Below are positions 24,251-33,169 of a DNA stretch of 64,000 nt, in pieces. Both the position numbers and the translations under genes were made by a program. Location: positions 1 to 64,000 of the forward strand of contig NZ_BCWY01000049.1 of assembly GCF_001894825.1 (NCBI RefSeq), read 5' to 3'. Within the stretch, counting starts at the first letter, position 1; each line of letters starts with the position of its first letter. The DNA comes from Rhodococcus jostii NBRC 16295. Its GTDB lineage: Bacteria; Actinomycetota; Actinomycetes; Mycobacteriales; Mycobacteriaceae. The notes below the pieces were generated by a model. It was given only the letters and a program-made list of their open reading frames with translations. It was not told where the DNA came from and did no database searches.

Positions 24251-24823
24251 TCACGATGCGCGAGGTCGCCGCACCCGCTGCACGCCTCGCCACGCGAACC
24301 ACAGCAGGAACGCGAGCAGGGGGAGGACGAGCAGCGGAAGCAGCAGGGCGATCAGTGACGTGAGGAACGAGACGGCGTCCTCGACCACCGACACCACGGG
24401 ATTGGCCAGTCCGCCGGTGGAGGCCGTGCTCACCGCGCGGGTTCCGGTCTGCGCGGTGCTGAACGCGAGGGCGGTGGGTGCGCCGATCACGATTCCGGCG
24501 ATCGCGGCGGTCGACGGATCCACGTCCGCGAACGCCGCCCAGGTCGCGATGGCACCGGCGACGGGACCGGTGACGTTGCCGATCAGGGACAGCGCGTTGT
24601 CGACGAACGGAATGAGATCGGCGGTCAGTTCCACGACCGTCGCGATCGACAGCGCCACGAGTGCTCCGGTCGAACCGAGCCACCGCATCGACTCGTTCAG
24701 GGTCACGCCGAGCAGTTCGAAGTGCACGGCGGCGCTGAGCATGAGCAGCGGCAGGAACGTGCGCAGTCCCGAAGCGGCGGCGAGGCCGAGGCCGAGCAGG
24801 CCGGGTAGAACCCAGGTCTCCAT
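24251..24823 (-). CDS. DUF4126 membrane protein
   Basis: A 190-residue integral membrane protein with about five hydrophobic segments (LPGLLGLGLAAASGLRTFLP at the N-terminus, then helices near 35-65, 80-100, 105-125 and 155-180). The opening G-x-A-A-A-S-G-L-R-T-F-L-P matches DUF4126 proteins; function is not known. It precedes the hydrolase gene with 17 bp between them and may be cotranscribed. Confidence 0.8.
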   Translation of the reverse strand: METWVLPGLLGLGLAAASGLRTFLPLLMLSAAVHFELLGVTLNESMRWLGSTGALVALSIATVVELTADLIPFVDNALSLIGNVTGPVAGAIATWAAFADVDPSTAAIAGIVIGAPTALAFSTAQTGTRAVSTASTGGLANPVVSVVEDAVSFLTSLIALLLPLLVLPLLAFLLWFAWRGVQRVRRPRAS

Positions 24824-24987
24824 GCACGGAGTGTAGGGGCTCGGCGGTCGCGGGTGACGGGCATCGAGGCCGAGATCTCAGAGAAGCATCACAGAACTCA
24901 CACAATCGCGGATTAGCGTCAGGATCAGTAGTTGTCCCAACGGATTACGTCCGAGAAGACGCTCCGACTCCAGGAAGGTGCCGCACC

Positions 24988-25299
24988 ATGAACGTCGTAC
25001 AGTTGACCACCGGTGATGTCGTCGCCGCCATGTTCTCCCTCGACTTCGTCGACGGCGGATTCCGCCGGGAGGCCGTCGAGCGGATTCATCGGGGAGCGAT
25101 CGACGAGTGGGTGTCTGCGCTCACCGGGTCGGGCCTGTTCTCCAACCGGGCGGTCGCGGACGTGGTCCGGGCGTGGCGCGCCGACCCGCGACTGCTGCTC
25201 GATTCCCTTCTGGTGGAGGCTGATCGGGCGACCCTCGAGCGTTACCACGCCGCCTGGCGTGAGTTGGACGCGCAGCTTTCGTGCGGTGTCGCCGCGTAG
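24988..25299 (+). CDS. Hypothetical protein, 103 residues
   Basis: A soluble, mostly helical protein with no domain I recognise. GGAAGG lies 10 bp upstream of the ATG, which supports real translation, and codon usage is high-GC like the neighbours. It has no signal peptide or membrane segment and a single Cys near the C-terminus. It is convergent with the HxlR gene, 8 bp apart. Confidence 0.65.
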   Translation: MNVVQLTTGDVVAAMFSLDFVDGGFRREAVERIHRGAIDEWVSALTGSGLFSNRAVADVVRAWRADPRLLLDSLLVEADRATLERYHAAWRELDAQLSCGVAA

Positions 25300-25307
25300 G
25301 CGGAACG

Positions 25308-25952
25308 TCAGGGGATGCTGAAGATGTCGGCGAACGTGGCGAGTAGTGCCGGATCGCCGGTGACGGTCACGTTGCCGAGGGCGATGGCGTCCTCCGGCGT
25401 GATCTCGCGCGCCATCACTGCCTTCACCGCCGGCCCGGTCTCGATCACGAGATCGGGCCGCTCGGCCGCGCCCTCGACGACCTCGAGTTCGCCGCGCTCG
25501 ATGTGGGCGGACAGCACGATCGGCCCGAGGCGCAATTCGTAGGCGAGGGTGAGGTCCCGCGCGGCGTCGGGGTGGAACGTCGACCGCAGGGCCATCACCA
25601 TCGAGTCGACGGTCACGACGTCGTCCGGGTCGGGTTCGCCGAGAGTGCGCGCACCCCACCGCCCCAGCGACTTCACGGCGTCCTCCAGGGCGTTGCCGTA
25701 GTCGGTGAGTTCGTAGACGACGGCGTTCGACGGCCGGGGCAGGGCGCGCCGCGCGATCACGTCGGCTTCCTCGAGTTCCTTCAGGCGGGCCGAGAGAATG
25801 TTGGACGGGATGCCCGGCAATCCCTGCTTGAGATCCGTATATCGCCGCGGTCCGACCAGGAGATCCCGGACGATGAGCATTGCCCAGCGTTGTCCCACGA
25901 TGTCCAGGGCGTGCGCGAGTCCGCAGAACTGCCCGTATGCCTGCCTTGCCAT
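25308..25952 (-). CDS. HxlR-family regulator fused to an SCP2-like domain
   Basis: A 214-residue transcription factor. Residues 1-100 form an HxlR winged helix (CGLAHALDIVGQRWAMLIVRD…, RYTDLKQGLPGIPSNILSARLKELEEADVIAR, VYELTDYGNAL). The C-terminal half (about 110-214) looks like a sterol-carrier-protein-2-like domain ending with ALGNVTVTGDPALLATFADIF, a combination known in actinobacterial regulators and likely to sense a hydrophobic ligand. It is divergent from the VOC/DoxX operon, and an 18-bp palindrome lies 24 bp upstream of its start, suggesting autoregulation and control of the operon. Confidence 0.9.
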   Translation of the reverse strand: MARQAYGQFCGLAHALDIVGQRWAMLIVRDLLVGPRRYTDLKQGLPGIPSNILSARLKELEEADVIARRALPRPSNAVVYELTDYGNALEDAVKSLGRWGARTLGEPDPDDVVTVDSMVMALRSTFHPDAARDLTLAYELRLGPIVLSAHIERGELEVVEGAAERPDLVIETGPAVKAVMAREITPEDAIALGNVTVTGDPALLATFADIFSIP

Positions 25953-25975
25953 GTTTCAACTATAGACCGAAGTTG

Positions 25976-25993
25976 CCTATTGACATCAATAGG
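25976..25993. promoter_or_regulatory. Palindromic operator between HxlR and VOC genes
   Basis: CCTATTGA-CA-TCAATAGG is a perfect inverted repeat of 8-bp arms in an AT-rich intergenic region, 24 bp upstream of the HxlR start and 93 bp upstream of the VOC gene. GTTGC and GCAAC flank it as an outer, more distant pair. Best candidate for the HxlR binding site. Confidence 0.7.
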
Positions 25994-26086
25994 TTTCTTT
26001 TTGCAACATTGGTACGTGATCTGATCTCGAGGTCGCACGGCTCCTCACCCGAATCGGCTCCACTTCACCGACGGAAAGAGAATTCG

Positions 26087-26500
26087 ATGCCCACCATGAT
26101 CTTCGTGAACCTCCCCGTGAAGGACCTCGGCACGTCGACGGCCTTCTACGAGGCGCTCGGCTACCAGCGGAACCCCCAGTTCTCGGACGAGAATGCGTCG
26201 TCGATCGTGATCAGCGAGCACATTCACGTCATGCTGCTGACGGAGAAGTTCTTCTCCACCTTCACCAAGAAGGCCATCGCGGACGCCGGCACGACCACCG
26301 AATCCATCCTCTGCATCTCCGCGGAGAGCCGCGAGGCCGTCGACGTCCTGGCCGACAAGGCGCTCGCGGCGGGCGGATCGTTCTCCAACGAACCGATGGA
26401 CGAGGGATTCATGTACGGCCGCAGCTTCCAGGACCCGGACGGTCACCTCTGGGAAGTCATGTGGATGGATCCCGCAGCGGCACAGGGACACGAGTCGTGA
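26087..26500 (+). CDS. VOC superfamily protein (glyoxalase/dioxygenase-like)
   Basis: A 137-residue single-module VOC protein (MIFVNLPVKDLGTSTAFYEALGY at the N-terminus; GRSFQDPDGHLWEVMWMD at the C-terminus). Members act as glyoxalases, dioxygenases or resistance-binding proteins; this one resembles the YaeR/PhnB-like lactoylglutathione lyase-related group, with no certain substrate. The ATG follows GGAAAGAG. Its stop overlaps the GTG of the next gene by four bases, and the pair is divergent from an HxlR regulator, so expression is probably inducible. Confidence 0.85.
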   Translation: MPTMIFVNLPVKDLGTSTAFYEALGYQRNPQFSDENASSIVISEHIHVMLLTEKFFSTFTKKAIADAGTTTESILCISAESREAVDVLADKALAAGGSFSNEPMDEGFMYGRSFQDPDGHLWEVMWMDPAAAQGHES

Positions 26501-26913
26501 GCGCCACGGTCACTCCCGTCGCGGCGCAGTCGGGAACCGCGCGCAAGGTGGGCTGGGTCCTCAGCGGCCTCGTCGGCGCCTTCCTCCTCTTCGACGCCGT
26601 CGGCAAGATCCTGAAGCTCGGACCGGTAGAGGATTCGGCCGTCGAACTGGGGCTTCCCGCGCACATCATCGTCCCGATCGGGATCGTGCTGCTGATCTGC
26701 ACGGCGCTCTATCTGGTGCCTCGAACGGCCCCGCTGGGTGCGGTGCTGCTCACCGGATACCTCGGTGGGGCGGTACTCACCAACTGGCGCGTCGAGAAGC
26801 CGTTGTTCAGCACCGTTCTGTTCGCGGTGTACGTCGGCATCGTGGTCTGGGCGGGCCTGTATCTGCGCGACCGGAAGGTCCGCGAACTGCTCCCGCTGCG
26901 CCGCGAGGACTGA
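26497..26913 (+). CDS. DoxX-like membrane protein
   Basis: A 138-residue protein with four membrane segments (about 20-38, 52-70, 75-95 and 100-122). The motif FLLFDAVGKILK and the GYLGGAVLTNWRV segment match the DoxX-like group. It starts at a GTG that overlaps the VOC stop codon (GTGA), so the two are translationally coupled. Confidence 0.8.
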   Translation: MSATVTPVAAQSGTARKVGWVLSGLVGAFLLFDAVGKILKLGPVEDSAVELGLPAHIIVPIGIVLLICTALYLVPRTAPLGAVLLTGYLGGAVLTNWRVEKPLFSTVLFAVYVGIVVWAGLYLRDRKVRELLPLRRED

Positions 26914-26976
26914 CCCGGGCGGGCCGGCGCGTATTAACCGCGTGCCGATTCGCTCGAACCCTCGTAGCTTGGAGTG

Positions 26977-28362
26977 GTGACGTCATCGGAACACAGACCT
27001 TCCACCGTCGGCGAGCTCCGCGAGTCGGGCCACGTTCAACGCACCGTCAAGGAAGAGATCCGCGAGAACCTGCTCGCGGCCCTACGCGACGGTCGTGATC
27101 CGTGGCCCGGCATCGTCGGTTTCGAGGAGACGGTGTCACCACAGCTCGAACGGGCACTCATCGCGGGGCACGACGTGGTGTTGCTCGGCGAACGTGGTCA
27201 GGGTAAAACGCGCCTCCTCCGCACCCTCAATCTGCTCCTCGACGAATGGACCCCGGTGATCGCCGGTTCCGAACTCGGGGAGCATCCCTATGAGCCCATC
27301 ACCCCGGCGTCGATCCGCCGGGCGCAGGAACTGGGCGACAGCCTGCCCGTCGCCTGGCGGCACCGCAGCGAGCGGTACTCGGAGAAGCTCGCGACGCCCG
27401 ACACGTCGGTGGCGGACCTCGTCGGCGATGTGGACCCCGTCAAGGTCGCCGAGGGCCGCAGTCTCGGCGACCCGGAAACCATCCACTTCGGCCTCGTTCC
27501 CCGCGCGCACCGGGGCATCGTCGCCATCAACGAGCTGCCCGACCTCGCCGAACGCATCCAGGTGTCGCTGCTCAACGTGATGGAGGAACGCGACATCCAG
27601 GTCCGCGGATACACCCTCCGGCTTCCCCTGGACGTACTGATGGTGGCCAGCGCGAACCCGGAGGATTACACGAACCGCGGTCGCATCATCACGCCGCTGA
27701 AGGACCGGTTCGGTGCCGAGATCCGGACGCACTACCCGACCCGGCTCGACGACGAGGTCGCCGTCATCCTCCAGGAAGCGCACCTCACCGCCGAGGTCCC
27801 GGAGTACCTCCTCGAGATCCTGGCCCGGTTCACCCGCCTGCTCCGCGAATCGACGTCGGTCGATCAGCGGTCGGGTGTGTCCGCCCGTTTCGCGGTGGCC
27901 GGCGCCGAAACCGTCAGCGCCGCGGCGGTGCATCGCGGCGCGGTGCTCGGTGAGGCCGACCCGGTCGCGCGACCGGTGGACCTCGAGACCGTCGTCGACG
28001 TCCTGCGCGGCAAGGTGGAATTCGAATCCGGTGAGGAGGGGCGTGAAATCGAGGTCCTCGAGCACCTGCTGCGCCGGGCCACGGCCGACACGGTCCGCAC
28101 CCGGCTCGGTGGCATCGACCTGGCGGAACTCGTGGAAGCCGTCGAGCAGGGCGACCCGGTGGTGACCGGTGAGCGGATCACGGCGAAGGCGCTGCTGAAC
28201 GAGCTGCCCGAACTCGAGGTCCTCGACGTGCTGGCCGAGCGGCTCGGCGCCGAATCCGACGGCGAGCGCGCCGCCGCCGCCGAGTTCGCCCTCGAAGGGC
28301 TGTACCTGGCGCGGCGGATCTCGAAGAACCCGGACATCAACGGGCAGACGGTGTATTCGTAA
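26977..28362 (+). CDS. MoxR/magnesium-chelatase-like AAA ATPase
   Basis: A 461-residue AAA+ ATPase related to the ChlI/BchI subunit of magnesium chelatase, matching Rv0958. Walker A is GERGQGKT (near 70), the Walker B region is GIVAINELPDLAERIQ (near 185), and sensor 1 is VMVASANPEDY. A helical C-terminal domain follows. With the VWA gene that overlaps its stop it forms a MoxR/VWA-type chaperone pair, probably remodelling a protein partner rather than inserting metal into a tetrapyrrole. A -10-like TAGCTT ends 6 bp before GTG 26977, which suggests a leaderless message; GTG 26974 is the alternative. Confidence 0.88.
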   Translation: MTSSEHRPSTVGELRESGHVQRTVKEEIRENLLAALRDGRDPWPGIVGFEETVSPQLERALIAGHDVVLLGERGQGKTRLLRTLNLLLDEWTPVIAGSELGEHPYEPITPASIRRAQELGDSLPVAWRHRSERYSEKLATPDTSVADLVGDVDPVKVAEGRSLGDPETIHFGLVPRAHRGIVAINELPDLAERIQVSLLNVMEERDIQVRGYTLRLPLDVLMVASANPEDYTNRGRIITPLKDRFGAEIRTHYPTRLDDEVAVILQEAHLTAEVPEYLLEILARFTRLLRESTSVDQRSGVSARFAVAGAETVSAAAVHRGAVLGEADPVARPVDLETVVDVLRGKVEFESGEEGREIEVLEHLLRRATADTVRTRLGGIDLAELVEAVEQGDPVVTGERITAKALLNELPELEVLDVLAERLGAESDGERAAAAEFALEGLYLARRISKNPDINGQTVYS

Positions 28363-30335
28363 TGTCCCGCAAGGCGGAGCGCGGATCGCACAACGCGCGG
28401 TACGGGCCGTACGAGGGCGGTGATCCGCTGGCGCCGCCGGTGGACCTGCGTGAGGCCTTGGCCGCGATCGGCGACGACGTGTTCGCGGGCAGCTCGCCGC
28501 GACAGGCGCTGCGCGAGATGCTCCGGCGCGGCAACCGGGACATGCGCGGCCTGGACGAGCTTGCGGCCGAAGCCAATCGGCGGCGTCGTGAACTGCTGAA
28601 GCGGAACAACCTGAACGGAACCCTCGAAGAGGTCCGGGAACTCCTCGACCGCGCGGTGCTCGAGGAACGGAAGACGCTGGCCCGCGCGCTCGACGACGAT
28701 GCCCGCTTCTCGGAGATGCGCCTCGAGGAGCTGTCCCCGTCCACGGCGCAGGCCGTCCAGGAACTCGCCGACTACGACTGGCGCAGTTCGCAGGCGCGCG
28801 AGGACTACGAGAAGATCCGGGACCTGCTGGGCCGCGAAATGCTGGACCAGCGGTTCGCCGGCATGAAGCAGGCCCTCGAGGGTGCGACCGAGGCAGACCG
28901 GCAGGCGATCCGCGAGATGCTCGAGGACCTCAACGACCTGCTGGACAAGCACTCCCGCGGTGAGGACACGCAGGAGCAGTTCGACGAATTCATGGACAAG
29001 CACGGGGAGTACTTCCCCGAGAACCCGCGCAACGTCGAGGAACTCCTCGACTCGCTGGCGCAGCGGGCGGCGGCGGCCCAGCGTCTGCGGAACTCGCTGT
29101 CGCAGGAGCAGCGCGACGAACTGGATGCGCTGGCACAGCAGGCGTTCGGCGACCCGTCGCTGATCGGACAGCTGGACCGGCTCGACCAGCACCTGCAGGC
29201 GGCGCGGCCGGGCGAGGACTGGCAGGGCGCGCAGCGGTTCCGCGGCGACGACGGCATGGGCCTGGGCGAGGGCACCGGGGCGTTGCAGGACATCGCGGAA
29301 CTCGAGTCGCTCGCGGAGCAGCTGTCGCAGCAGTACGCGGGTGCGCAACTCGACGACATCGACGCCGAGGCGCTGGCCCGTCAGCTGGGCAACGAGGCCG
29401 CCGCGGACGCGAAGACGCTGGCCGAGCTCGAGAAGGCCCTGCGCGACCAGGGCTTCTTCGACCGCGGGGCGGACGGCCAGTGGCGCCTTTCGCCCAAGGC
29501 GATGCGCCAACTCGGGCAGACGGCTCTTCGGGACGTGGCTCAGCAATTGTCTTCGCGTGGCGGGCAACGGGAGACGCGCCGCGCCGGGTCGATGGGGGAG
29601 CCGACCGGGGCGTCCCGAGAGTGGGCGTTCGGCGACACCGAACCCTGGGACGTCACGCGCACCATCACCAACGCCGTGCTGCGGGCGGCGTCCGACCCCG
29701 GTGAGCGTGGTCGCGTCCCGGTCCGGTTGTCCGTCTCGGACGTGGAGGTGATGGAGACCGAGCAGCGGTCGCAGGCGGCGGTCGCGTTGCTGGTCGACAC
29801 GTCGTTCTCGATGGTGATGGAGGGCCGGTGGGTACCGATGAAACGCACCGCTCTCGCCCTGAACCACTTGGTGAGCACCCGGTTCCGCAGTGACGAACTG
29901 CAGCTCATCTCGTTCGGGCGGCACGCGCAGGTGCTGACGCCATCGGAGCTGGCCGGATTGGACGGCGCCTGGGACCAGGGCACCAACCTGCACCACGCGC
30001 TGTTGCTGGCGGCCCGGCATCTGCGCCGGCACCCCAACGCACAACCAGTGGTCCTGATCGTGACCGACGGCGAGCCGACCGCCCACCTCGAGCCGGACGG
30101 TTTCGCGTATTTCGACTACCCGCCGAGCGCCCGGACCCTCGGTCTGACGGTCCGGGAACTCGACACCCTCGCCCGGCTCGGCGCCCACGTCACGTTCTTC
30201 CGGCTCGGCGAGGATCCCGGTCTCGCGCGGGTGGTGGACCGGATGGCCGAGCGCGTGGGCGGACGCGTCGTCGCGCCCGGTCTGGACGGTCTCGGTGCCG
30301 CGGTCGTGAGCGACTACATGCGTCGTCGCCGCTAG
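28362..30335 (+). CDS. VWA-domain protein, partner of the AAA ATPase
   Basis: A 657-residue cytosolic protein. The N-terminal 400 residues are charged and helical, rich in Arg, Glu and Gln. The C-terminal von Willebrand A domain has an intact MIDAS: DTSFS (near 479), a conserved Thr in the middle of the domain and the Asp in TDGEPT (near 565). Its ATG overlaps the stop of the ATPase gene (TAATG). It corresponds to Rv0959. A long hairpin terminates the operon 10 bp downstream. Confidence 0.88.
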   Translation: MSRKAERGSHNARYGPYEGGDPLAPPVDLREALAAIGDDVFAGSSPRQALREMLRRGNRDMRGLDELAAEANRRRRELLKRNNLNGTLEEVRELLDRAVLEERKTLARALDDDARFSEMRLEELSPSTAQAVQELADYDWRSSQAREDYEKIRDLLGREMLDQRFAGMKQALEGATEADRQAIREMLEDLNDLLDKHSRGEDTQEQFDEFMDKHGEYFPENPRNVEELLDSLAQRAAAAQRLRNSLSQEQRDELDALAQQAFGDPSLIGQLDRLDQHLQAARPGEDWQGAQRFRGDDGMGLGEGTGALQDIAELESLAEQLSQQYAGAQLDDIDAEALARQLGNEAAADAKTLAELEKALRDQGFFDRGADGQWRLSPKAMRQLGQTALRDVAQQLSSRGGQRETRRAGSMGEPTGASREWAFGDTEPWDVTRTITNAVLRAASDPGERGRVPVRLSVSDVEVMETEQRSQAAVALLVDTSFSMVMEGRWVPMKRTALALNHLVSTRFRSDELQLISFGRHAQVLTPSELAGLDGAWDQGTNLHHALLLAARHLRRHPNAQPVVLIVTDGEPTAHLEPDGFAYFDYPPSARTLGLTVRELDTLARLGAHVTFFRLGEDPGLARVVDRMAERVGGRVVAPGLDGLGAAVVSDYMRRRR

Positions 30336-30344
30336 GTGCGGCTC

Positions 30345-30398
30345 CGCCCCTGTGAGTACTTGTTAACCACGGGCGGTTAACAAGTACTCACAGGGGCG
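30345..30398. terminator. 24-bp perfect hairpin between the VWA and AguA genes
   Basis: Arms 30345-30368 and 30375-30398 are perfectly complementary over 24 bp with a 6-base loop. They contain GTGAGTACTTGTTAACC, a core also found at 57839-57855, where an IS1380 copy has split the hairpin. It terminates both convergent genes; the minus-strand gene stop codon begins at the next base. Confidence 0.88.
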
Positions 30399-31421
30399 TC
30401 AGCGCACGGCGGGCTGGTGCTGGGTGATGCAGTGGATGCCGCCGCCGCGCGCGAAGAGCGGGCGGGCGTCGACCGACACGACCGTGCGTCCGGGGTAGGC
30501 CGCCGACAGGATCGCGACCGCCTCCTCGTCCGCGGGATCGTCGAAACTGCACGCGATGACGCCGCCGTTGACGACGAAATGGTTGATGTAGCTGTAGTCG
30601 ACGAAGCCCTCCTCGTCGCGCAGAACCTGCGGCGCGGGGACGGTGATGATCTCCCACGACTCACCGCGGGCGTCCGTGGTCTGCTTCAGCACGTCGATGA
30701 CGGCCTTGCTGACCTCGAAGTCGGGATGTTCGGGGTTGCGCTGATCGTGCACCAGGACGACACCCGGCGACGGGATGGCGGCCACGATGTCGACGTGCCC
30801 GCGCGTGCCGTACGTGTCCTGGTCCCGGGTCAGTCCGCGCGGCAGCCAGATGACCTTGGTGGCACCGATCGTGCGGGCGAGTTCGGCCTCGACGTCGGCT
30901 TTGGACAGTCCCGGGTTGCGTCCGGCGTCGAGTTGCACGGTCTCGGTCACCAGCACGGTGCCGAGGCCGTCGACCTGGATGCCACCGCCCTCGTTGACGA
31001 GCGGCGAGTCGACGAGGGCGGCCCCCGACCGTTCGACGACGAGCGCGCCGATCTTCGAGTCCTTGTCCCACTGCGCCCAGTCCTGGCCGCCCCAGCCGTT
31101 GAAGATCCAGTCGACGCCGCCGAGCCGTCCGTCCTCGGACAGCACGAACGTGGGTCCGATGTCGCGCATCCAGGCGTCGTTCAGCGGCGCCTCGAGGATG
31201 TCGATGTCGGCGGAGAGGTACTCCCGGGCCGCCGGCACCTGACCGGGATCGACGACGACGGTGACGGGTTCGAACCGCGCCACCGCGTGCGCCACCTCGG
31301 CCCACGTGGTGCGGGCCTCGTGGTGCTCCTCGGGGGTGTCGCCCAGGGAGTAGCCCTCACTGGGGTACGCCATCCAGGTGCGTTCGTGCGGTTCGCCTTC
31401 CGCGGGCATGCGCCAGGTCAT
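30399..31421 (-). CDS. aguA: Agmatine deiminase
   Basis: Cytosolic enzyme of the guanidine-modifying superfamily converting agmatine to N-carbamoylputrescine and ammonia. The 340-residue protein has the family segments MPAEGEPHERTWMAYPS, NDAWMRDIGPTFV (near 93-105), NEGGGIQVDG, TRGHVDIVA (catalytic His) and the nucleophile Cys in GGGIHCITQ (near 331). Its ATG overlaps the stop of the upstream amidase gene (TGATG), so aguB-aguA form a coupled operon for agmatine to putrescine. Peptidyl-arginine deiminase-like proteins are the main alternative, but the partner gene argues for AguA. Confidence 0.92.
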   Translation of the reverse strand: MTWRMPAEGEPHERTWMAYPSEGYSLGDTPEEHHEARTTWAEVAHAVARFEPVTVVVDPGQVPAAREYLSADIDILEAPLNDAWMRDIGPTFVLSEDGRLGGVDWIFNGWGGQDWAQWDKDSKIGALVVERSGAALVDSPLVNEGGGIQVDGLGTVLVTETVQLDAGRNPGLSKADVEAELARTIGATKVIWLPRGLTRDQDTYGTRGHVDIVAAIPSPGVVLVHDQRNPEHPDFEVSKAVIDVLKQTTDARGESWEIITVPAPQVLRDEEGFVDYSYINHFVVNGGVIACSFDDPADEEAVAILSAAYPGRTVVSVDARPLFARGGGIHCITQHQPAVR

Positions 31422-32395
31422 CAGGCCCTCCCGAACGGGGAGGCGTGGTCGACGGGCTCGGTGAGGACGCCGTAGGTGTCGGGGCGGCGGGTGGCCAGGA
31501 ACGGGAACAGGGCCAGCCAGTCCTCGCGCTGCTGGAGGTCGAGATCCGCGACGAGGACGGCGGACTCGTCGCGCGGGGCCTGCGCGAGGATCCGGCCGTA
31601 GGGGTCGGAGATGAACGACGAGCCGTAGAAGCTGATGAGGCCTTCGTTGCCGTGACGGTTGGGCACCACCATGAACGTGCCGTTCGCGATGCCGTTGCCG
31701 ACGATCACCTGCTGCCACAGCGGCTGGGTGTCGAACTGCGGGTGGTCGGGTTCCGAGCCGATCGCGGTGGGGTACACCAGGATTTCGGCGCCGCCGAGCG
31801 AGTAGGCGCGGGCGACCTCGGGGAACCATTCGTCCCAGCACGTCGGCAGTCCGAGCTTCACACCGCCCAGTGCCTCGTGCACCGGGTACGGGTTCTCGGC
31901 CGGACCGCCCCGGAAGTAGGTGTCCTCGTAGTAGCCGGCGGTGACGGGGATGTGCAGCTTGCGGGTGTGCGCGAGCAGTTCGCCGGACGGCGCGACGAGG
32001 ATGGCGGTGTTGAAGCCGAGTCCGTCCTCGTACTGTTCGCCGTTCTCGGCGTCGTTCCGCTCGTACAGCGAGGCGTGGACGAGGACACCGTGTTCTGCGG
32101 CCGCCTTGGCGGCGAACGTGAACGTGGGGCCGGTGAGGAGGTCCTCGGCCTGGCGGCCGGGGTTGTCACCGCCTTCGACGAACGCGGGATATCGGCTCAG
32201 GGTGAGCTCGGGAAGGAACACCACGCGCGCCCCGAGGTGAGCGGCTTCGGCGATGCCCTCGTCGAGTTCGGTCCGCAGATCCTGCTCGTTCTCGTGCCAG
32301 CGGTGCTGGACGAGTCCGACGCGGAGCGGGGTGCGTCCCGTCTCTCGGGTCCGCGACAGGGACTCGGGAGGGGTGAGTGCGGTAATCGTCAACAT
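31421..32395 (-). CDS. aguB: N-carbamoylputrescine amidase (nitrilase superfamily)
   Basis: A 324-residue C-N hydrolase that should release putrescine, CO2 and ammonia from N-carbamoylputrescine. The catalytic triad of the nitrilase superfamily is visible: Glu in FLPELTLSR (near 62), Lys in HTRKLHIP (near 146) and Cys in LPTCWDEWFPE (near 186). It is longer than the usual 290-300 residues by an N-terminal extension of about 25 residues. A 17-bp palindromic operator lies 38-54 bp upstream, overlapping the likely promoter. Confidence 0.9.
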   Translation of the reverse strand: MLTITALTPPESLSRTRETGRTPLRVGLVQHRWHENEQDLRTELDEGIAEAAHLGARVVFLPELTLSRYPAFVEGGDNPGRQAEDLLTGPTFTFAAKAAAEHGVLVHASLYERNDAENGEQYEDGLGFNTAILVAPSGELLAHTRKLHIPVTAGYYEDTYFRGGPAENPYPVHEALGGVKLGLPTCWDEWFPEVARAYSLGGAEILVYPTAIGSEPDHPQFDTQPLWQQVIVGNGIANGTFMVVPNRHGNEGLISFYGSSFISDPYGRILAQAPRDESAVLVADLDLQQREDWLALFPFLATRRPDTYGVLTEPVDHASPFGRA

Positions 32396-32432
32396 TGTGG
32401 TTCCTCGGATGTTCGGTTCGGCGAGCGCCTAA

Positions 32433-32449
32433 AACGAATTGGATTCGTT
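32433..32449. promoter_or_regulatory. Operator AACGAAT-n3-ATTCGTT between aguB and tetR
   Basis: A perfect 7-3-7 inverted repeat (AACGAATTGGATTCGTT). Related copies lie at 49008-49024 and 49062-49078, upstream of an MFS transporter and pucR; the first of these shares the flanking AAGTATG too. The length and symmetry fit a TetR-family operator, and the TetR gene starting at 32558 is the nearest regulator. Confidence 0.8.
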
Positions 32450-32557
32450 AAGTATGGTGGGTGAATGCCCGGCGATCAAGGGGTGGGGCGTGACGATTTC
32501 GATTCCTTCGGTATCGACCCCGGTCGCCGGTGACGCACACCGACCAGGAGGGCACCC

Positions 32558-33169
32558 ATGCCACGGCCATCACAGCGACTGCTGTCGCCGGAGATCATCA
32601 CCGAAGCTGCCATTCGCATGGTGGACCTCACCGGTGATTTCACGATGCCGGGCCTCGCCGAACGGCTGAAGGTACGGCCCTCCTCGCTGTACAACCATGT
32701 GTCCGGGAGGGCGGAGATCATCGAACTGATGCGTGCGCGTGTGATGGCGGGCATCGTGGTGGCGGACCCCGACGGCAAGTGGAGCGAGACGGTGGCCGGC
32801 CTGGCGCGCGAGTATCGGCGCAACTACGCCGAGCATCCTCGGCTGATTCCTCTGTTCACCGCGCACACAGTGCAGTCCGGTGTGGCATTCGCGCTGTACA
32901 ACGCTCTGGCGCAGGCGTTCTCGGACGGCGGCTTCACGCCCGAGGAGATTCTCCACGCGATCACGACGGTCGACAGCTTCGTGCTGGGGTCGGCGCTGGA
33001 CCTCGCCGCACCCGAGGTGGTCTGGGCGACCGCCCCGGAGGCGAACGAGTCCATGCGGGCCGCCCTGGCCACGTCCGGGCCGAACCCCGGACGGGCGGAT
33101 GCAGCATTCGAGTTCGGGCTGCGGACGCTTATCGCGGGCTTGGTGGCGCAGGCTCCGATCGAGCCGTGA
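32558..33169 (+). CDS. TetR-family regulator
   Basis: A 203-residue TetR-type repressor. The N-terminal helix-turn-helix (ITEAAIRMVDLTGDFTMPGLAERLKVRPSSLYNHV) is followed by a ligand-binding region similar to the TetR_C group with TVDSFVLGSAL. The start is fixed by AGGAGGG seven bases upstream. It is divergent from aguBA with a perfect palindrome between them, so it probably represses aguBA and itself, relieved by agmatine or a related amine. Its 3' end overlaps the 3' end of the convergent permease gene by 41 bp. Confidence 0.88.
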   Translation: MPRPSQRLLSPEIITEAAIRMVDLTGDFTMPGLAERLKVRPSSLYNHVSGRAEIIELMRARVMAGIVVADPDGKWSETVAGLAREYRRNYAEHPRLIPLFTAHTVQSGVAFALYNALAQAFSDGGFTPEEILHAITTVDSFVLGSALDLAAPEVVWATAPEANESMRAALATSGPNPGRADAAFEFGLRTLIAGLVAQAPIEP

